This document shows positions 6,833 to 15,217 of a stretch of DNA of 64,000 nt, in pieces (positions within the stretch are counted from its first letter, which is position 1; each line of letters opens with the position of its first letter). The stretch lies in IMG/VR virus record IMGVR_UViG_3300032316_000329, positions 1-64,000 of that record. The stretch is one strand, 5' to 3'. Under the pieces are notes generated by a model that saw nothing but the letters and a program-made list of their open reading frames with translations, searched no databases and was not told the origin of the DNA. The translations under genes and the position numbers were made by a program. This DNA is from a virus.

Positions 6833-8833
6833 ATGAAAAAAATAGTATTCACATTCGGCCGATATAATCCGCCTACCACAGGCCACGCAGAATTAATTAC
6901 ATATGCGGTAAAACTGGCACAGAAAAAAGGTGCCGAGCATCGTATCTATACTTCCCAATCACACGATCCTTCCAAGAATCCATTGGCACCAAAACAGAAG
7001 ATGGCGTTTCTTCGCCAGATTTTCCCTGGTGTAAACTTTGTGGATGATCCATCTATGAAAACAGCATTTGCTATTGCCAAGAAACTAGCAGATCAAGGTT
7101 ATGAAGATGTTACATTTGTTGTTGGTGATGATCGTGTAAGAGAGTTTACTATACAACTTGGTAAATATGTAAAACCAAGAACAGACAAAGATTTTGATCC
7201 TAAGAAGCATTATCCATTTAAACATTTTCAGGTTGTTTCATCTGGTGCTCGTAAAAAAGGTATTTCAGGTACAGACCTGCGCGCCGCTGTCCGTAGAGGT
7301 GACTTCGCTACATTTGCCAAAGCATCTGCTGCCAGGGATAAATCACTAGTAAGACAGATTTTCTCCGCTACAAAGGCACAACTAAAAGAACAAGCACTAA
7401 ATGAAGATATGACACGCAAGGAATTTGATGGTCATCTAAAGTCATTCATGAAGTTTACCGCTGACAAACTTGGTTTTGATGAAATGCCAGAGGTCATCTA
7501 TAAAGAACCAGACGACCATGGTGACCAACCATCTTTTGGTGGTTATGCACCTGGTGAAAAGAAACTTGTTGTTATGACTAAAAACCGCCATCCGATGGAT
7601 ATCTTTAGAACCGTAGCACATGAGTTAGTTCACCATAAACAGAACCTTGACGGTCGTTTAGGAAAAGATATCGCACATGAAGGTTCAACTGGTTCCGATA
7701 TTGAGAACGAGGCCAACTCTGAAGCAGGTAAGGTAATGCGTTGGTTTGGTAAGTCCAACCCAGATATGTTTGGTAAGTCATTCGTTATTGAAGGCTATGC
7801 CATTCTATTGGGCGGTGTACCAGGTTCCGGTAAAGATAAGGTTCTCAAAGAGGCTATTTTACCACACGGTTTCAAGGAAGTATCACAAGAAAACTTTAAA
7901 CTTGATGAATGTACCGGTGAAAATCTCGTTGTAAACGGTACCATGTCAGGTTATGAACAAACCAGACAAATCAAAGATATTCTAGAATCCGCTGGTTATA
8001 AAACCATGATGGTCTTTGTTAATACATCAGACGAAGTTTCAAAACAGAGAAATGAATCCCGTGCCACTAAGGGTGGCCGAGTTATTGCTGAAAATGTCCG
8101 CTTCTCAAAGTGGCAGTCGGCACAAATCAATTTAGAAAAGTATGATAGACTATTTGAAAAAGTCATTGAGGTCAAGAATGATTTTGATGTAAATGACATT
8201 GCAGATACTTGGTCAAAACTTATGGAATCAGTATCAAAGGAAATTGTAGAGTTTACACTATCCGATGCCGACCGTAATTTTGAACAAATGCTAAACGAGG
8301 TCGGTGGTGCTGGTAATTGGGGCACACCTAAACTTACACACCGCTACCAGAAAGACACACCAGGTCAAACAATTGGGTTTAGACCTATGAAAGTATTGAG
8401 ATTTAAGAATAAGATGAAAAATGAACAGAAGAACCAAAGTAAAGGTCCTTCACCAAGTTTACAAATCAGTGCTGATAGAATAGGCCAAGAAATAGGATTC
8501 GCAAAGAGTCCAGGTTTCGGCACACCATTTGATGACTTTAGTGTGGGTATTAGTCCATCCGTTATTAACGATCCAATAGGTCGTTGGATGGTCAAAGAAG
8601 AAACTAAAAGAAGATTTAAAGAGAAATATGGAAAGTTGGCCGAACAAAAGATTAGGGAAACGGCCGAGAGATTAAAGAAAGCACAATATGAAAGTCTAGT
8701 GGATCCATATGCAGGTGGTGGTCAAGGCGCTACACCTAACTCCGGTAATGTAGAAGATATAAGACCGGATATAAATGCAGAAGATGAAAAAACTAGTCTA
8801 TTCAGAAAAAGAAAACATAAATATACTAAATAA
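6833..8833 (+). CDS. Multidomain nucleotidylyltransferase / HExxH / P-loop kinase protein
   Basis: A 666-residue fusion. Residues 1-175 form a cytidylyltransferase/NMNAT-type domain: FGRYNPPTTGH is the (H/T)xGH motif and ISGTDLR (144-150) the ISSTxxR-type motif. Residues 192-315 hold a metallopeptidase-like HELVHH (263-268). Residues about 318-465 form a P-loop kinase domain (GGVPGSGKDK, 327-336). The remaining 200 residues are basic and low-complexity. Putative prohead-protease sites (L/I)xE fall at the domain borders: ALNE|D (191) and MLNE|V (489). I infer a polyprotein matured in the capsid, but no canonical targeting peptide is present at its N-terminus. Substrates are unknown. Together with the neighbouring ligase-like and phosphatase proteins it completes a kinase/phosphatase/ligase-like set. 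Confidence 0.7.
   Translation: MKKIVFTFGRYNPPTTGHAELITYAVKLAQKKGAEHRIYTSQSHDPSKNPLAPKQKMAFLRQIFPGVNFVDDPSMKTAFAIAKKLADQGYEDVTFVVGDDRVREFTIQLGKYVKPRTDKDFDPKKHYPFKHFQVVSSGARKKGISGTDLRAAVRRGDFATFAKASAARDKSLVRQIFSATKAQLKEQALNEDMTRKEFDGHLKSFMKFTADKLGFDEMPEVIYKEPDDHGDQPSFGGYAPGEKKLVVMTKNRHPMDIFRTVAHELVHHKQNLDGRLGKDIAHEGSTGSDIENEANSEAGKVMRWFGKSNPDMFGKSFVIEGYAILLGGVPGSGKDKVLKEAILPHGFKEVSQENFKLDECTGENLVVNGTMSGYEQTRQIKDILESAGYKTMMVFVNTSDEVSKQRNESRATKGGRVIAENVRFSKWQSAQINLEKYDRLFEKVIEVKNDFDVNDIADTWSKLMESVSKEIVEFTLSDADRNFEQMLNEVGGAGNWGTPKLTHRYQKDTPGQTIGFRPMKVLRFKNKMKNEQKNQSKGPSPSLQISADRIGQEIGFAKSPGFGTPFDDFSVGISPSVINDPIGRWMVKEETKRRFKEKYGKLAEQKIRETAERLKKAQYESLVDPYAGGGQGATPNSGNVEDIRPDINAEDEKTSLFRKRKHKYTK
8826..8832 (+). 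promoter_or_regulatory. Late-type promoter element CTAAATA
   Basis: CTAAATA overlaps the preceding stop codon and lies 38 bases before the ATG at 8871. The intervening AT-rich leader ends in the ribosome binding site AAAAGGGA. Confidence 0.5.
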
Positions 8834-8870
8834 TAATATATAATTATCATTAATTTAAAAGGGAACCAAA

Positions 8871-9923
8871 ATGTTTAATAACAGATTTAATTCTACCCAT
8901 AAGGACCCGCTTGTAGAGGCGGTTAAACAAGCACAGCAGGACGGTGAAACTCGCCGTCAGGCCGAAGCATATGTAAATGAACAGTTTGGTGTTTATTCAC
9001 GCAATGCAGTTGTCCGTGAGGACCTTGCTGCTTATGATGCTGCCATTGAAGAGGCATATAAGTGCATGAAAGAAGGTAAACCACTCGATCCTGTCGGTCG
9101 TGAAGATAAAGACATCGATAACGATGGTGACCACGACAAGTCCGACAAGTACCTTCTAAACCGCCGCAAGGCAATCGGTAATGCCATGGGTAAAAGAATG
9201 GAAGAAGGTGCTATGGATTCCGATGTTGTCGGTGGTGGCGCTGTAACCAAAGACAACAAACCAGTTGTTTCTTCAACAGCACCAAAAGTAAACACATCAG
9301 GTCCATCTGCTTCTGATAAAGCAGGCCTTGCTGCTAAAATCGGTGCTATGAAAGAAGAAAAGTTGGATGAACTAAAAAAGACAACTCTAGGATCTTATGT
9401 TGGTAAGGCCGCCAACGCAAACTATGGCAAAGAAAAACTAGAGCGTGAAAAAGGCGTGAAACTTGCCATGGATAAAATCAAAGGTAGATATGGTGTTGTC
9501 AAGGCTACAGAAGAAACACAGATTGATGAAGTATCAAAGGGTAGAGCAATCTCCGCTTATAGACAAAAAGAAGGCGAGGAGCGTGATACATCTAAACTAC
9601 ACGGTCTAATCAAGAGAAAGTTTGGTAAAGAAACAGCCAAGCACGCCGAACGTGCAGGTGGCCGTGATACTGGTAATCTAATCCGTCGTGGCGAAGATCG
9701 TGGCAAAGAAGATTCCATTGCCCGTGACCAGAGATTAGGTTCTGCTGCTCGTAAGACAAAGAGTGGAAAAGTCCATAAGCAAGATACTACCACACTAAAA
9801 GGTAACATCAAGCGCCGTCTTGGTTCACATACAAAACCAAAGAATCTTCCAGAAGAGGTCATGAAGGAATCAATCAAGGCCAAACTTCTCGCAAAGTATA
9901 TGAAAGAAGATCAGTCTTTCTAG
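8871..9923 (+). CDS. Basic capsid-internal polyprotein candidate
   Basis: A 350-residue hydrophilic, highly charged, probably helical protein with no enzyme motif that I recognise. It contains repeated (I/L)xE segments in the style of T4 gp21 prohead-protease sites: EEKLDE|LKK and EETQIDE|VSKG. The first runs into TTLGSYVGKAA, a motif common in internal proteins of T4-like phages. Residues 70-90 form a DxDxDGDxD-like acidic loop (DKDIDNDGDHDKSD), which resembles an EF-hand or dockerin calcium site. The same QIDEVS motif recurs in the protein at 12018. I infer a scaffold or internal head protein cleaved during maturation. Confidence 0.55.
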   Translation: MFNNRFNSTHKDPLVEAVKQAQQDGETRRQAEAYVNEQFGVYSRNAVVREDLAAYDAAIEEAYKCMKEGKPLDPVGREDKDIDNDGDHDKSDKYLLNRRKAIGNAMGKRMEEGAMDSDVVGGGAVTKDNKPVVSSTAPKVNTSGPSASDKAGLAAKIGAMKEEKLDELKKTTLGSYVGKAANANYGKEKLEREKGVKLAMDKIKGRYGVVKATEETQIDEVSKGRAISAYRQKEGEERDTSKLHGLIKRKFGKETAKHAERAGGRDTGNLIRRGEDRGKEDSIARDQRLGSAARKTKSGKVHKQDTTTLKGNIKRRLGSHTKPKNLPEEVMKESIKAKLLAKYMKEDQSF

Positions 9924-9961
9924 ACGCACTGGAAACAGGTAAGTCGGTCTTTGAAGCTGCT

Positions 9962-11062
9962 ATGGCGGTAGATATGATTAATCCTCCTGCTATTCAAGGA
10001 CCTGCAAAAGCAGGCGTCCAAAAAGCGGCAGCAACCAGACCTTCTGTTGGTGCAAGATTTGCACCACTTAATAAAGTGGCGGCACAAACAACAGTCAATC
10101 CTGTTAAAATGATGCCAAAACCTCCTGTAAATATGTCTGCTATGAAAGGTCCAATGATGAATATGGGTAAGAGCGTGCCTGTTACTTCACCCGTTTCTGC
10201 GGCCGCATCTGCCGCACCTAAAAGTCTAGCAAGTAGAGTTGCTGGTATTGCTAGTAATCCTGTTGTTGGTGCTGCTACTGCTTCTTATAGTTTGGGCCAA
10301 TTAGCAACTGGTACTGAAACAGGCAGAGCAATAGGTAAATCTATTGGTGATAATTTTCCTGGACTAAAATCAGCAATGGCAAAAGTAAAAGATTACAGAG
10401 ATAATGTTGTTGCTCCAAAACTTGGTATGAAATCACTTTCAACTGCTGCTGATACACCATATATCTCAAAGGCTGTAAAATCTGTAATGCCTGGGGATTC
10501 TAAAGCAGAACCAACACCTACTTCAAAAGCAGAACCTTCTTCTTTCAAGCAGGCATTTGCCGCGGCAAGAAAAGAAGCAGGTAGTTCCCAAGGTCAATTT
10601 ACCTATAAAGGTAAAGAATATCAAACTAACTTAAACCCTGCCAAAGGTACTGAAAAGTATATTCCTGCTTCACAGCAAAAGGTAACAAGTGTTGGTAAGA
10701 CATCTACTACCGCACCATCTACCACATCTTCAACCAGCACAACACCTGGTTCAACGAGCATTAAAGCACAACCGGCACCACCATCTTCTGCTACGGCAGG
10801 AATGAGTTCTGCTGCTGAAAAGTCTGGTATTTCACAGACACCAACAACATCAGGTACAGAGTTTGGTGCCGGTAAAAATGTTTCATCTACACCAATGCCA
10901 ACAACATCAACACCTGCGGCACCTACCCCTAAGTCACCTGAACCAGAGGCCAAGGGTGCTGTAACAACTGCTCCTGAAAAGAAGCAGAGAGAATCTGGAA
11001 CAACATTACAAAATGTTGCTGAAAGCGTCCAAGTTGGTGATTATAAATATAGGATTGTATAA
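9962..11062 (+). CDS. Low-complexity Ala/Pro/Ser/Thr-rich protein
   Basis: A 366-residue protein dominated by Ala, Pro, Ser, Thr and Lys, with a small hydrophobic Ala/Gly segment around residues 88-118 and long Thr/Ser/Pro-rich stretches after residue 230. No enzymatic motif is seen; disorder is likely. The ATG at 9962 has only a weak ribosome binding site. The reading frame stays open upstream of it, through codons reading SVFLDALETGKSVFEAA, to the end of the previous gene, so the true start or a frameshift link is uncertain. Its position among capsid-internal candidates suggests a virion role; this is inference only. Confidence 0.5.
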   Translation: MAVDMINPPAIQGPAKAGVQKAAATRPSVGARFAPLNKVAAQTTVNPVKMMPKPPVNMSAMKGPMMNMGKSVPVTSPVSAAASAAPKSLASRVAGIASNPVVGAATASYSLGQLATGTETGRAIGKSIGDNFPGLKSAMAKVKDYRDNVVAPKLGMKSLSTAADTPYISKAVKSVMPGDSKAEPTPTSKAEPSSFKQAFAAARKEAGSSQGQFTYKGKEYQTNLNPAKGTEKYIPASQQKVTSVGKTSTTAPSTTSSTSTTPGSTSIKAQPAPPSSATAGMSSAAEKSGISQTPTTSGTEFGAGKNVSSTPMPTTSTPAAPTPKSPEPEAKGAVTTAPEKKQRESGTTLQNVAESVQVGDYKYRIV

Positions 11063-11352
11063 TGATTGATGAAGCACATATTCCCAAGAGACCTCCTATT
11101 GAAAAGAGGGCTCTTGGTGCCACAGAATACAGAAAAGGACATAGGGACGCAGACGCCATGCAAAATCAATACGGTGGTAAACGCTATAACCTTTCTGTTA
11201 CTAAAAAACTGGCCGAAGAAGATATGAAGAAGGCTATGAATAAAGTTTCGCAGAAGAAACTTAGAGTTGCTGGTACTATGACAGGTAAACCGGCAGATTT
11301 GGTTACACTAGAGCCTGAAAAGAATATTAATGGCCAAGGAATGCAAAACTAA
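11062..11352 (+). CDS. Small basic protein of unknown function
   Basis: A 96-residue Lys/Arg-rich protein without recognisable domains. It starts on the stop codon of the previous gene (TAATG overlap), so it is probably translated by coupling. Position suggests a structural or capsid-internal accessory role. Confidence 0.5.
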   Translation: MIDEAHIPKRPPIEKRALGATEYRKGHRDADAMQNQYGGKRYNLSVTKKLAEEDMKKAMNKVSQKKLRVAGTMTGKPADLVTLEPEKNINGQGMQN

Positions 11353-11383
11353 AATCTAACTTGTAGAAAGAAGGAATACTAAA

Positions 11384-12007
11384 ATGCCATTATGGGGTAA
11401 TAAAGATAACGCTGCCAATTCCGATATTGCAGCCGTTTCATACATCAACAGAACAACAACTGCTGCTAATCAGACAGCACTCTATGGTAATACAAGAATT
11501 GGACAGTTCGTTACCAATACATCAATCGGTCAGTTCGCCGTTGATACAAACGAAATGGCTGCTGCTAATACAGGTCGTGCTAAACCTGCTCACTCAGGTT
11601 GGGTCATTCGCCGTGAAGGCACAGGTCTCCGTGCTGGTCGTGTTACATACGAAGTCCTCGTTGCAACAGGTTCAATCTCAACCGATGGTTCGGATGATAC
11701 ACAGTTCCCAGATTACCGTATCACAATTACAACAAACCCATCAAGTGCAAATGGTGCTGGCAACGTCAATCTAACCGTTGCTGCTACATCAACACCATCA
11801 GGCGCTACACTGGCATATGCTTGGCAGCGTAACCCAGGTTCAGGTTGGGTTTCTGTTCCAAATACAGCCGGTGTATATTTCAATAATACATCACCAACAC
11901 TTGTTGCAAATGCAGCAGTTGCAAACGCCAATACCTTCCGTGTTCTCGTTTCCACTACAGGTGCCAACACCGTTACATCAGCCAATGCTGCCGTAACAAC
12001 ACCTTAA
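11384..12007 (+). CDS. Virion structural protein with Ig-like C-terminal domain
   Basis: A 207-residue protein. The N-terminus MPLWGNKDNAANSD is a typical start for small virion proteins of T4-like marine and rhizobial phages. The C-terminal half (about 115-207) reads as an immunoglobulin-like beta-sandwich rich in Thr, Asn and Ala, including TLAYAWQRNPGSGW as in Ig-like domains with a core Trp. Such domains decorate capsids or tails and may bind carbohydrates on the cell surface. AAGGA lies eight bases before the ATG. Confidence 0.65.
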   Translation: MPLWGNKDNAANSDIAAVSYINRTTTAANQTALYGNTRIGQFVTNTSIGQFAVDTNEMAAANTGRAKPAHSGWVIRREGTGLRAGRVTYEVLVATGSISTDGSDDTQFPDYRITITTNPSSANGAGNVNLTVAATSTPSGATLAYAWQRNPGSGWVSVPNTAGVYFNNTSPTLVANAAVANANTFRVLVSTTGANTVTSANAAVTTP

Positions 12008-12017
12008 GGGGATTTAA

Positions 12018-13610
12018 ATGAAAACTTTCCGTGATTATCTAAAAGAAGAAGTAAAAATCGGTGCCCTCGCAAGCGGGGGTATCGGCATTGAGCGTGATGC
12101 AGTAAGAGACGAAATTAACGGTATTCTCTCCGGCATTGGCTCACAACCATGTATTACACCTTATGGTTCACTAAACAGGATTCGTAAGGCCCTTGCCTAT
12201 TTCAGCATCTTCCTTCCAAAGAAAGTGTATATGGAAGGCCGTCATGGTATAGAGGTTTGGGAAATTCATCAGTTCGGTGATAAGATGGGTATGACCGACC
12301 AAGGTGAGTTTATCAAATCTGTTCCTGCCAAGTATTATCTTTTCTTACATTATCATTTGATTGGTTCAATGTATTATCTTGAATCTAAAATTGTTGATGA
12401 TAATGAACTTGAAGAAAGATTGAGTCGCGCCGAGCGTATGGTTGCGGAAGAGGCCGATGCATCTAACCGTCAGGGTATTGCTAAAGCAATGGCTCCTAAA
12501 GAACCAATGCATGATGAAGATGATGATGGCACCGTAAGCACAAAGAAGGCTGTTGAGGTTTCTATGCGCCGTAAGGACAAGAAACTATCTGCGGACTCTT
12601 TGGATGAAGCAATGACCCGTAAGCAGAAAGATATGGCGGTTCGCCGTTTCATGTCTCACGATCCAAAGGCTGGTGAAAGTATTCTTGCTATGGGTAAGAA
12701 AGAGCGTGAAGAGAAGAAATCATTTGCTTCTGGTAAGAAAGAGGTCAATCGTCTCAAAGAAGAAGAACAGATTGATGAGGTTTCTCTAGGCAAACTTGTT
12801 CGCTATAAAAATGAACGAGATAAAGATGTAAGAGTAACTGGTATTTCTGCTTCTCATTCAGAAGATATGGCAAAAGGCCATAAAGCAAGCGGTAATGAGA
12901 AAAAGAGTAAAGAGTTTTCTGATGAAGGAAAGTGGCTAAGAGGTAAGCAAGACAAAATGAAAGCAGGTATTAAACTTGCTGATAAGAAGATGAAAGGTAA
13001 AGCAAGAGTAAATGCTTCTATGCCTAAGCATCCTTACATGGAAGAAACCATGGAAGAAGGTCGTATGCCTCCTTCTGTTATCGCTCATAAACAAAAACTT
13101 GCTTCTATGTCCGACAAAGAGTTTGCTGAAAAGCACGGTCATAAGTCAGAAAAGCAATTGCGTGATATGGGTGCCCGTCATGGTTATGGATTTGATAAAG
13201 CAACCAAGACAGGTAGCGACCATTATGTAAAACGTGCCGCATCTAAACAGATTGATGAGAAGGCCCCTCCAGGTGCCAAGTATGAAAGAATGGTTAAGCA
13301 CATCAAGGCAGGTTATGCTAAAGATGGTCTAACTGCCAAGGAAAAAGGCATTGCCTTTGCTACGGCATGGAAGGCCAAGAAAAAAGAACAAATGGACGAG
13401 GCCATGGGTTCTGTAAAGAAGTCACATGCTTATAGAAAAATGAAAACTAAGGTAAATACAATTGTTAGAAAAGGCCTCGGTAAAAAAAGAGAAACCGGTA
13501 CCATTCTTGTAACAAATAAAGGTGATCCACATGCTGCCACAGGTGGTGGCGTTCGTCGTATTCCAAAAGATAAATATGATCCTTCAAAGCACAATATGGC
13601 ATCAGAATAA
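12018..13610 (+). CDS. Capsid-targeted internal polyprotein candidate
   Basis: A 530-residue hydrophilic protein beginning MKTFRDYLKE|EV, a close match to the T4 capsid-targeting sequence of internal protein III and ending in the LxE protease signature. Further (I/L/M)xE sites occur at SLDE|AMT (194-197), QIDE|VSLG (251-254), QIDE|KAPPG and QMDE|AMGS, and could release several basic fragments. The first 140 residues look globular (aromatic-rich, around KYYLFLHYHL); the rest is Lys/Glu-rich. No enzyme motif is recognised. I infer that it is packaged with the DNA and processed by the prohead protease; the gene for that protease is not in this window. Confidence 0.6.
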   Translation: MKTFRDYLKEEVKIGALASGGIGIERDAVRDEINGILSGIGSQPCITPYGSLNRIRKALAYFSIFLPKKVYMEGRHGIEVWEIHQFGDKMGMTDQGEFIKSVPAKYYLFLHYHLIGSMYYLESKIVDDNELEERLSRAERMVAEEADASNRQGIAKAMAPKEPMHDEDDDGTVSTKKAVEVSMRRKDKKLSADSLDEAMTRKQKDMAVRRFMSHDPKAGESILAMGKKEREEKKSFASGKKEVNRLKEEEQIDEVSLGKLVRYKNERDKDVRVTGISASHSEDMAKGHKASGNEKKSKEFSDEGKWLRGKQDKMKAGIKLADKKMKGKARVNASMPKHPYMEETMEEGRMPPSVIAHKQKLASMSDKEFAEKHGHKSEKQLRDMGARHGYGFDKATKTGSDHYVKRAASKQIDEKAPPGAKYERMVKHIKAGYAKDGLTAKEKGIAFATAWKAKKKEQMDEAMGSVKKSHAYRKMKTKVNTIVRKGLGKKRETGTILVTNKGDPHAATGGGVRRIPKDKYDPSKHNMASE

Positions 13611-13615
13611 ATGTA

Positions 13616-14005
13616 ATGTCTTTTGATTTAAATGATGATAATTTTTTGATATATGCCGCTAAAAATTATGATCGTCCTCATATACTCCATTCAGAGTTTG
13701 AGGACGATCTAAAGCGTATAAAGTATGTTAAAAGATTGTTAAGAAAATATAAACAAACTGGTGAGTTTAAAGAACGATTAGTTCTTAACCATGTTATTAT
13801 TCTTTCTAATGTCTTTGGTGTTCAACCAACAGTCAATATGCTTTTCTTTAAATGTGACCAAGAAGATTACTCACTTTTAAAAACTATTTTAATTTTCCTC
13901 AACTACTTACCTAAAAGTTTAACTGTAACGTTTAATAAATACCATATTAGACAAGAGGAAATCCCTGTGGATTTGTCCGTAGCGGATATATTAAGAAATA
14001 TCTAA
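13616..14005 (+). CDS. Conserved T4-like phage protein
   Basis: A 129-residue protein with an acidic N-terminus and an aromatic, helical middle (IKYVKRLLRKYKQTGEFKER, then LNHVIILSNVFG). I recall similar short proteins in T4-like cyanophages, without assigned function. It starts six bases after the capsid-internal polyprotein gene. The 95 bases after it contain short GC-rich hairpins (TTGC-TTC-GCAA and a CGCTTCGCTCG run) but no clear terminator. Confidence 0.5.
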   Translation: MSFDLNDDNFLIYAAKNYDRPHILHSEFEDDLKRIKYVKRLLRKYKQTGEFKERLVLNHVIILSNVFGVQPTVNMLFFKCDQEDYSLLKTILIFLNYLPKSLTVTFNKYHIRQEEIPVDLSVADILRNI

Positions 14006-14100
14006 AGGTTGCTTCGCAATGTCTCGCTTCGCTCGACGGGTTGCTTTTGGTTATTCCTTAAGATGGTTTCCGGAACCAATTATACAAAGACTTAAAAACT

Positions 14101-14550
14101 ATGGCAAGAGGTAAAATGAAAAATATTTCAGAAGAAGGCGCTCCAACCGTAAATGTAGGCGGTGGAGATATTGCTGGTGTAGGTATACCTAAAGCAGGCA
14201 AGGCCGCTAACTGGGGAGAACCTGGTGTGTCACCTAGACATCAACCAAAGAAGAACAAGACACCATCTACCAACTCGGTAGTTATGTCTTTGGTTCGTAG
14301 GGCACCACCAAATATGGTAGCAGAAGATTCATTCGCAGGTAATGTTGTATTTGAGGTATCATCAAATGTGTTTCATAACCTAAAGTTAGAGAAACGCAAA
14401 GGCCAACACTGGAAAACATATCTTGGGGAAGATGATGTGTTATCCGAAATTAGAGAATATGCTAATAAAAACCCACACAAACCCATTATAGTTCGTAATG
14501 TGACAACAAATGAAATGTGCTATGTAAGATATGGAAGAAAAGGACGATAG
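14101..14550 (+). CDS. Unknown protein, possibly virion-associated
   Basis: A 149-residue protein. The N-terminal half is low-complexity and basic (KAGKAANWGEPGVSPRHQPK), reminiscent of GGAGNWGTPK in the multidomain protein at 6833. The C-terminal half (about 80-149) looks like a small folded domain (VVFEVSSNVFHNL...YVRYGRKGR). The stop lies just before the endolysin start. No family assigned. Confidence 0.45.
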   Translation: MARGKMKNISEEGAPTVNVGGGDIAGVGIPKAGKAANWGEPGVSPRHQPKKNKTPSTNSVVMSLVRRAPPNMVAEDSFAGNVVFEVSSNVFHNLKLEKRKGQHWKTYLGEDDVLSEIREYANKNPHKPIIVRNVTTNEMCYVRYGRKGR

Positions 14551-14551
14551 T

Positions 14552-15217
14552 ATGTATAATATTACACCAGAAATCCTTAGAAAGATTGCTGGTGCTTCTG
14601 TAAGTAGAAATATTGTAGATGGATTAGTTGAACACTTGCCAGAGACACTAGAGAAGTATAATATAAACACCAGATTAAGAATAGCACACTTTCTCGCTCA
14701 ACTAGCACACGAAAGTGACCATTTTAGAACTTTTGAAGAATATGCGTCAGGTGCGGATTATGAAGGACGCAGAGATTTAGGAAATGTTGTAAGGGGTGAC
14801 GGCAGAAGATACAAAGGCAGAGGTCCTATTCAGATTACAGGGCGTTATAATTATCGCAAGTATGGTAAGATTTTAGGTGTTGATCTTGAAGATAACCCAC
14901 ACCTAGCAGCAACACCAAGACTTGGTACATTAATTGCTGGAGAGTATTGGCATCAAAATAATTTAAACGAGTGGGCTGATAGAGATAACGGTAAACAGAT
15001 AACCAGAAAAATTAATGGCGGTTATAACGGTTTGAATGATAGATTAGAGAAGATTGAACGGGCTAAAAAAGCATTAGCATCGGCCGAGATTATTAGAGAT
15101 TTACCATCAACATATGAAGAACCGGATAAAGTAGAAGTTGTTAATGAAAATCCAGAGAAAATAGAAAGTTTACCGACTTTCGTTCAACTCAATCTTCTGG
15201 AGAATAGCAATGACTAA
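14552..15217 (+). CDS. Endolysin, glycoside hydrolase family 19
   Basis: A 221-residue GH19 chitinase-like muramidase/chitinase domain. The signature is AHFLAQLAHESDHFRTFEE (likely catalytic Glu54 and Glu63), followed by GDGRRYKGRGPIQITGRYNYRKYG, the conserved substrate-cleft segment of this family. Phage GH19 enzymes degrade peptidoglycan glycan strands. There is no signal peptide, so release depends on the holin encoded next. The ATG at 14552 is chosen because AAAAGGA lies 9-15 bases upstream; an in-frame ATG at 14531 lacks one. The C-terminal 45 residues are acidic and probably unstructured. Confidence 0.88.
   Translation: MYNITPEILRKIAGASVSRNIVDGLVEHLPETLEKYNINTRLRIAHFLAQLAHESDHFRTFEEYASGADYEGRRDLGNVVRGDGRRYKGRGPIQITGRYNYRKYGKILGVDLEDNPHLAATPRLGTLIAGEYWHQNNLNEWADRDNGKQITRKINGGYNGLNDRLEKIERAKKALASAEIIRDLPSTYEEPDKVEVVNENPEKIESLPTFVQLNLLENSND

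Noticed and set aside
10621-10953. 110-residue Val/Gly-rich frame on the minus strand
   Set aside because: Antisense shadow of the low-complexity Ala/Pro/Ser/Thr-rich gene. No promoter or ribosome binding site.
14006-14100. GC-rich CGCTTCGCTCG run as a terminator or small RNA
   Set aside because: Short hairpins can form, but there is no T-run and no clear promoter. Not enough support for a feature.
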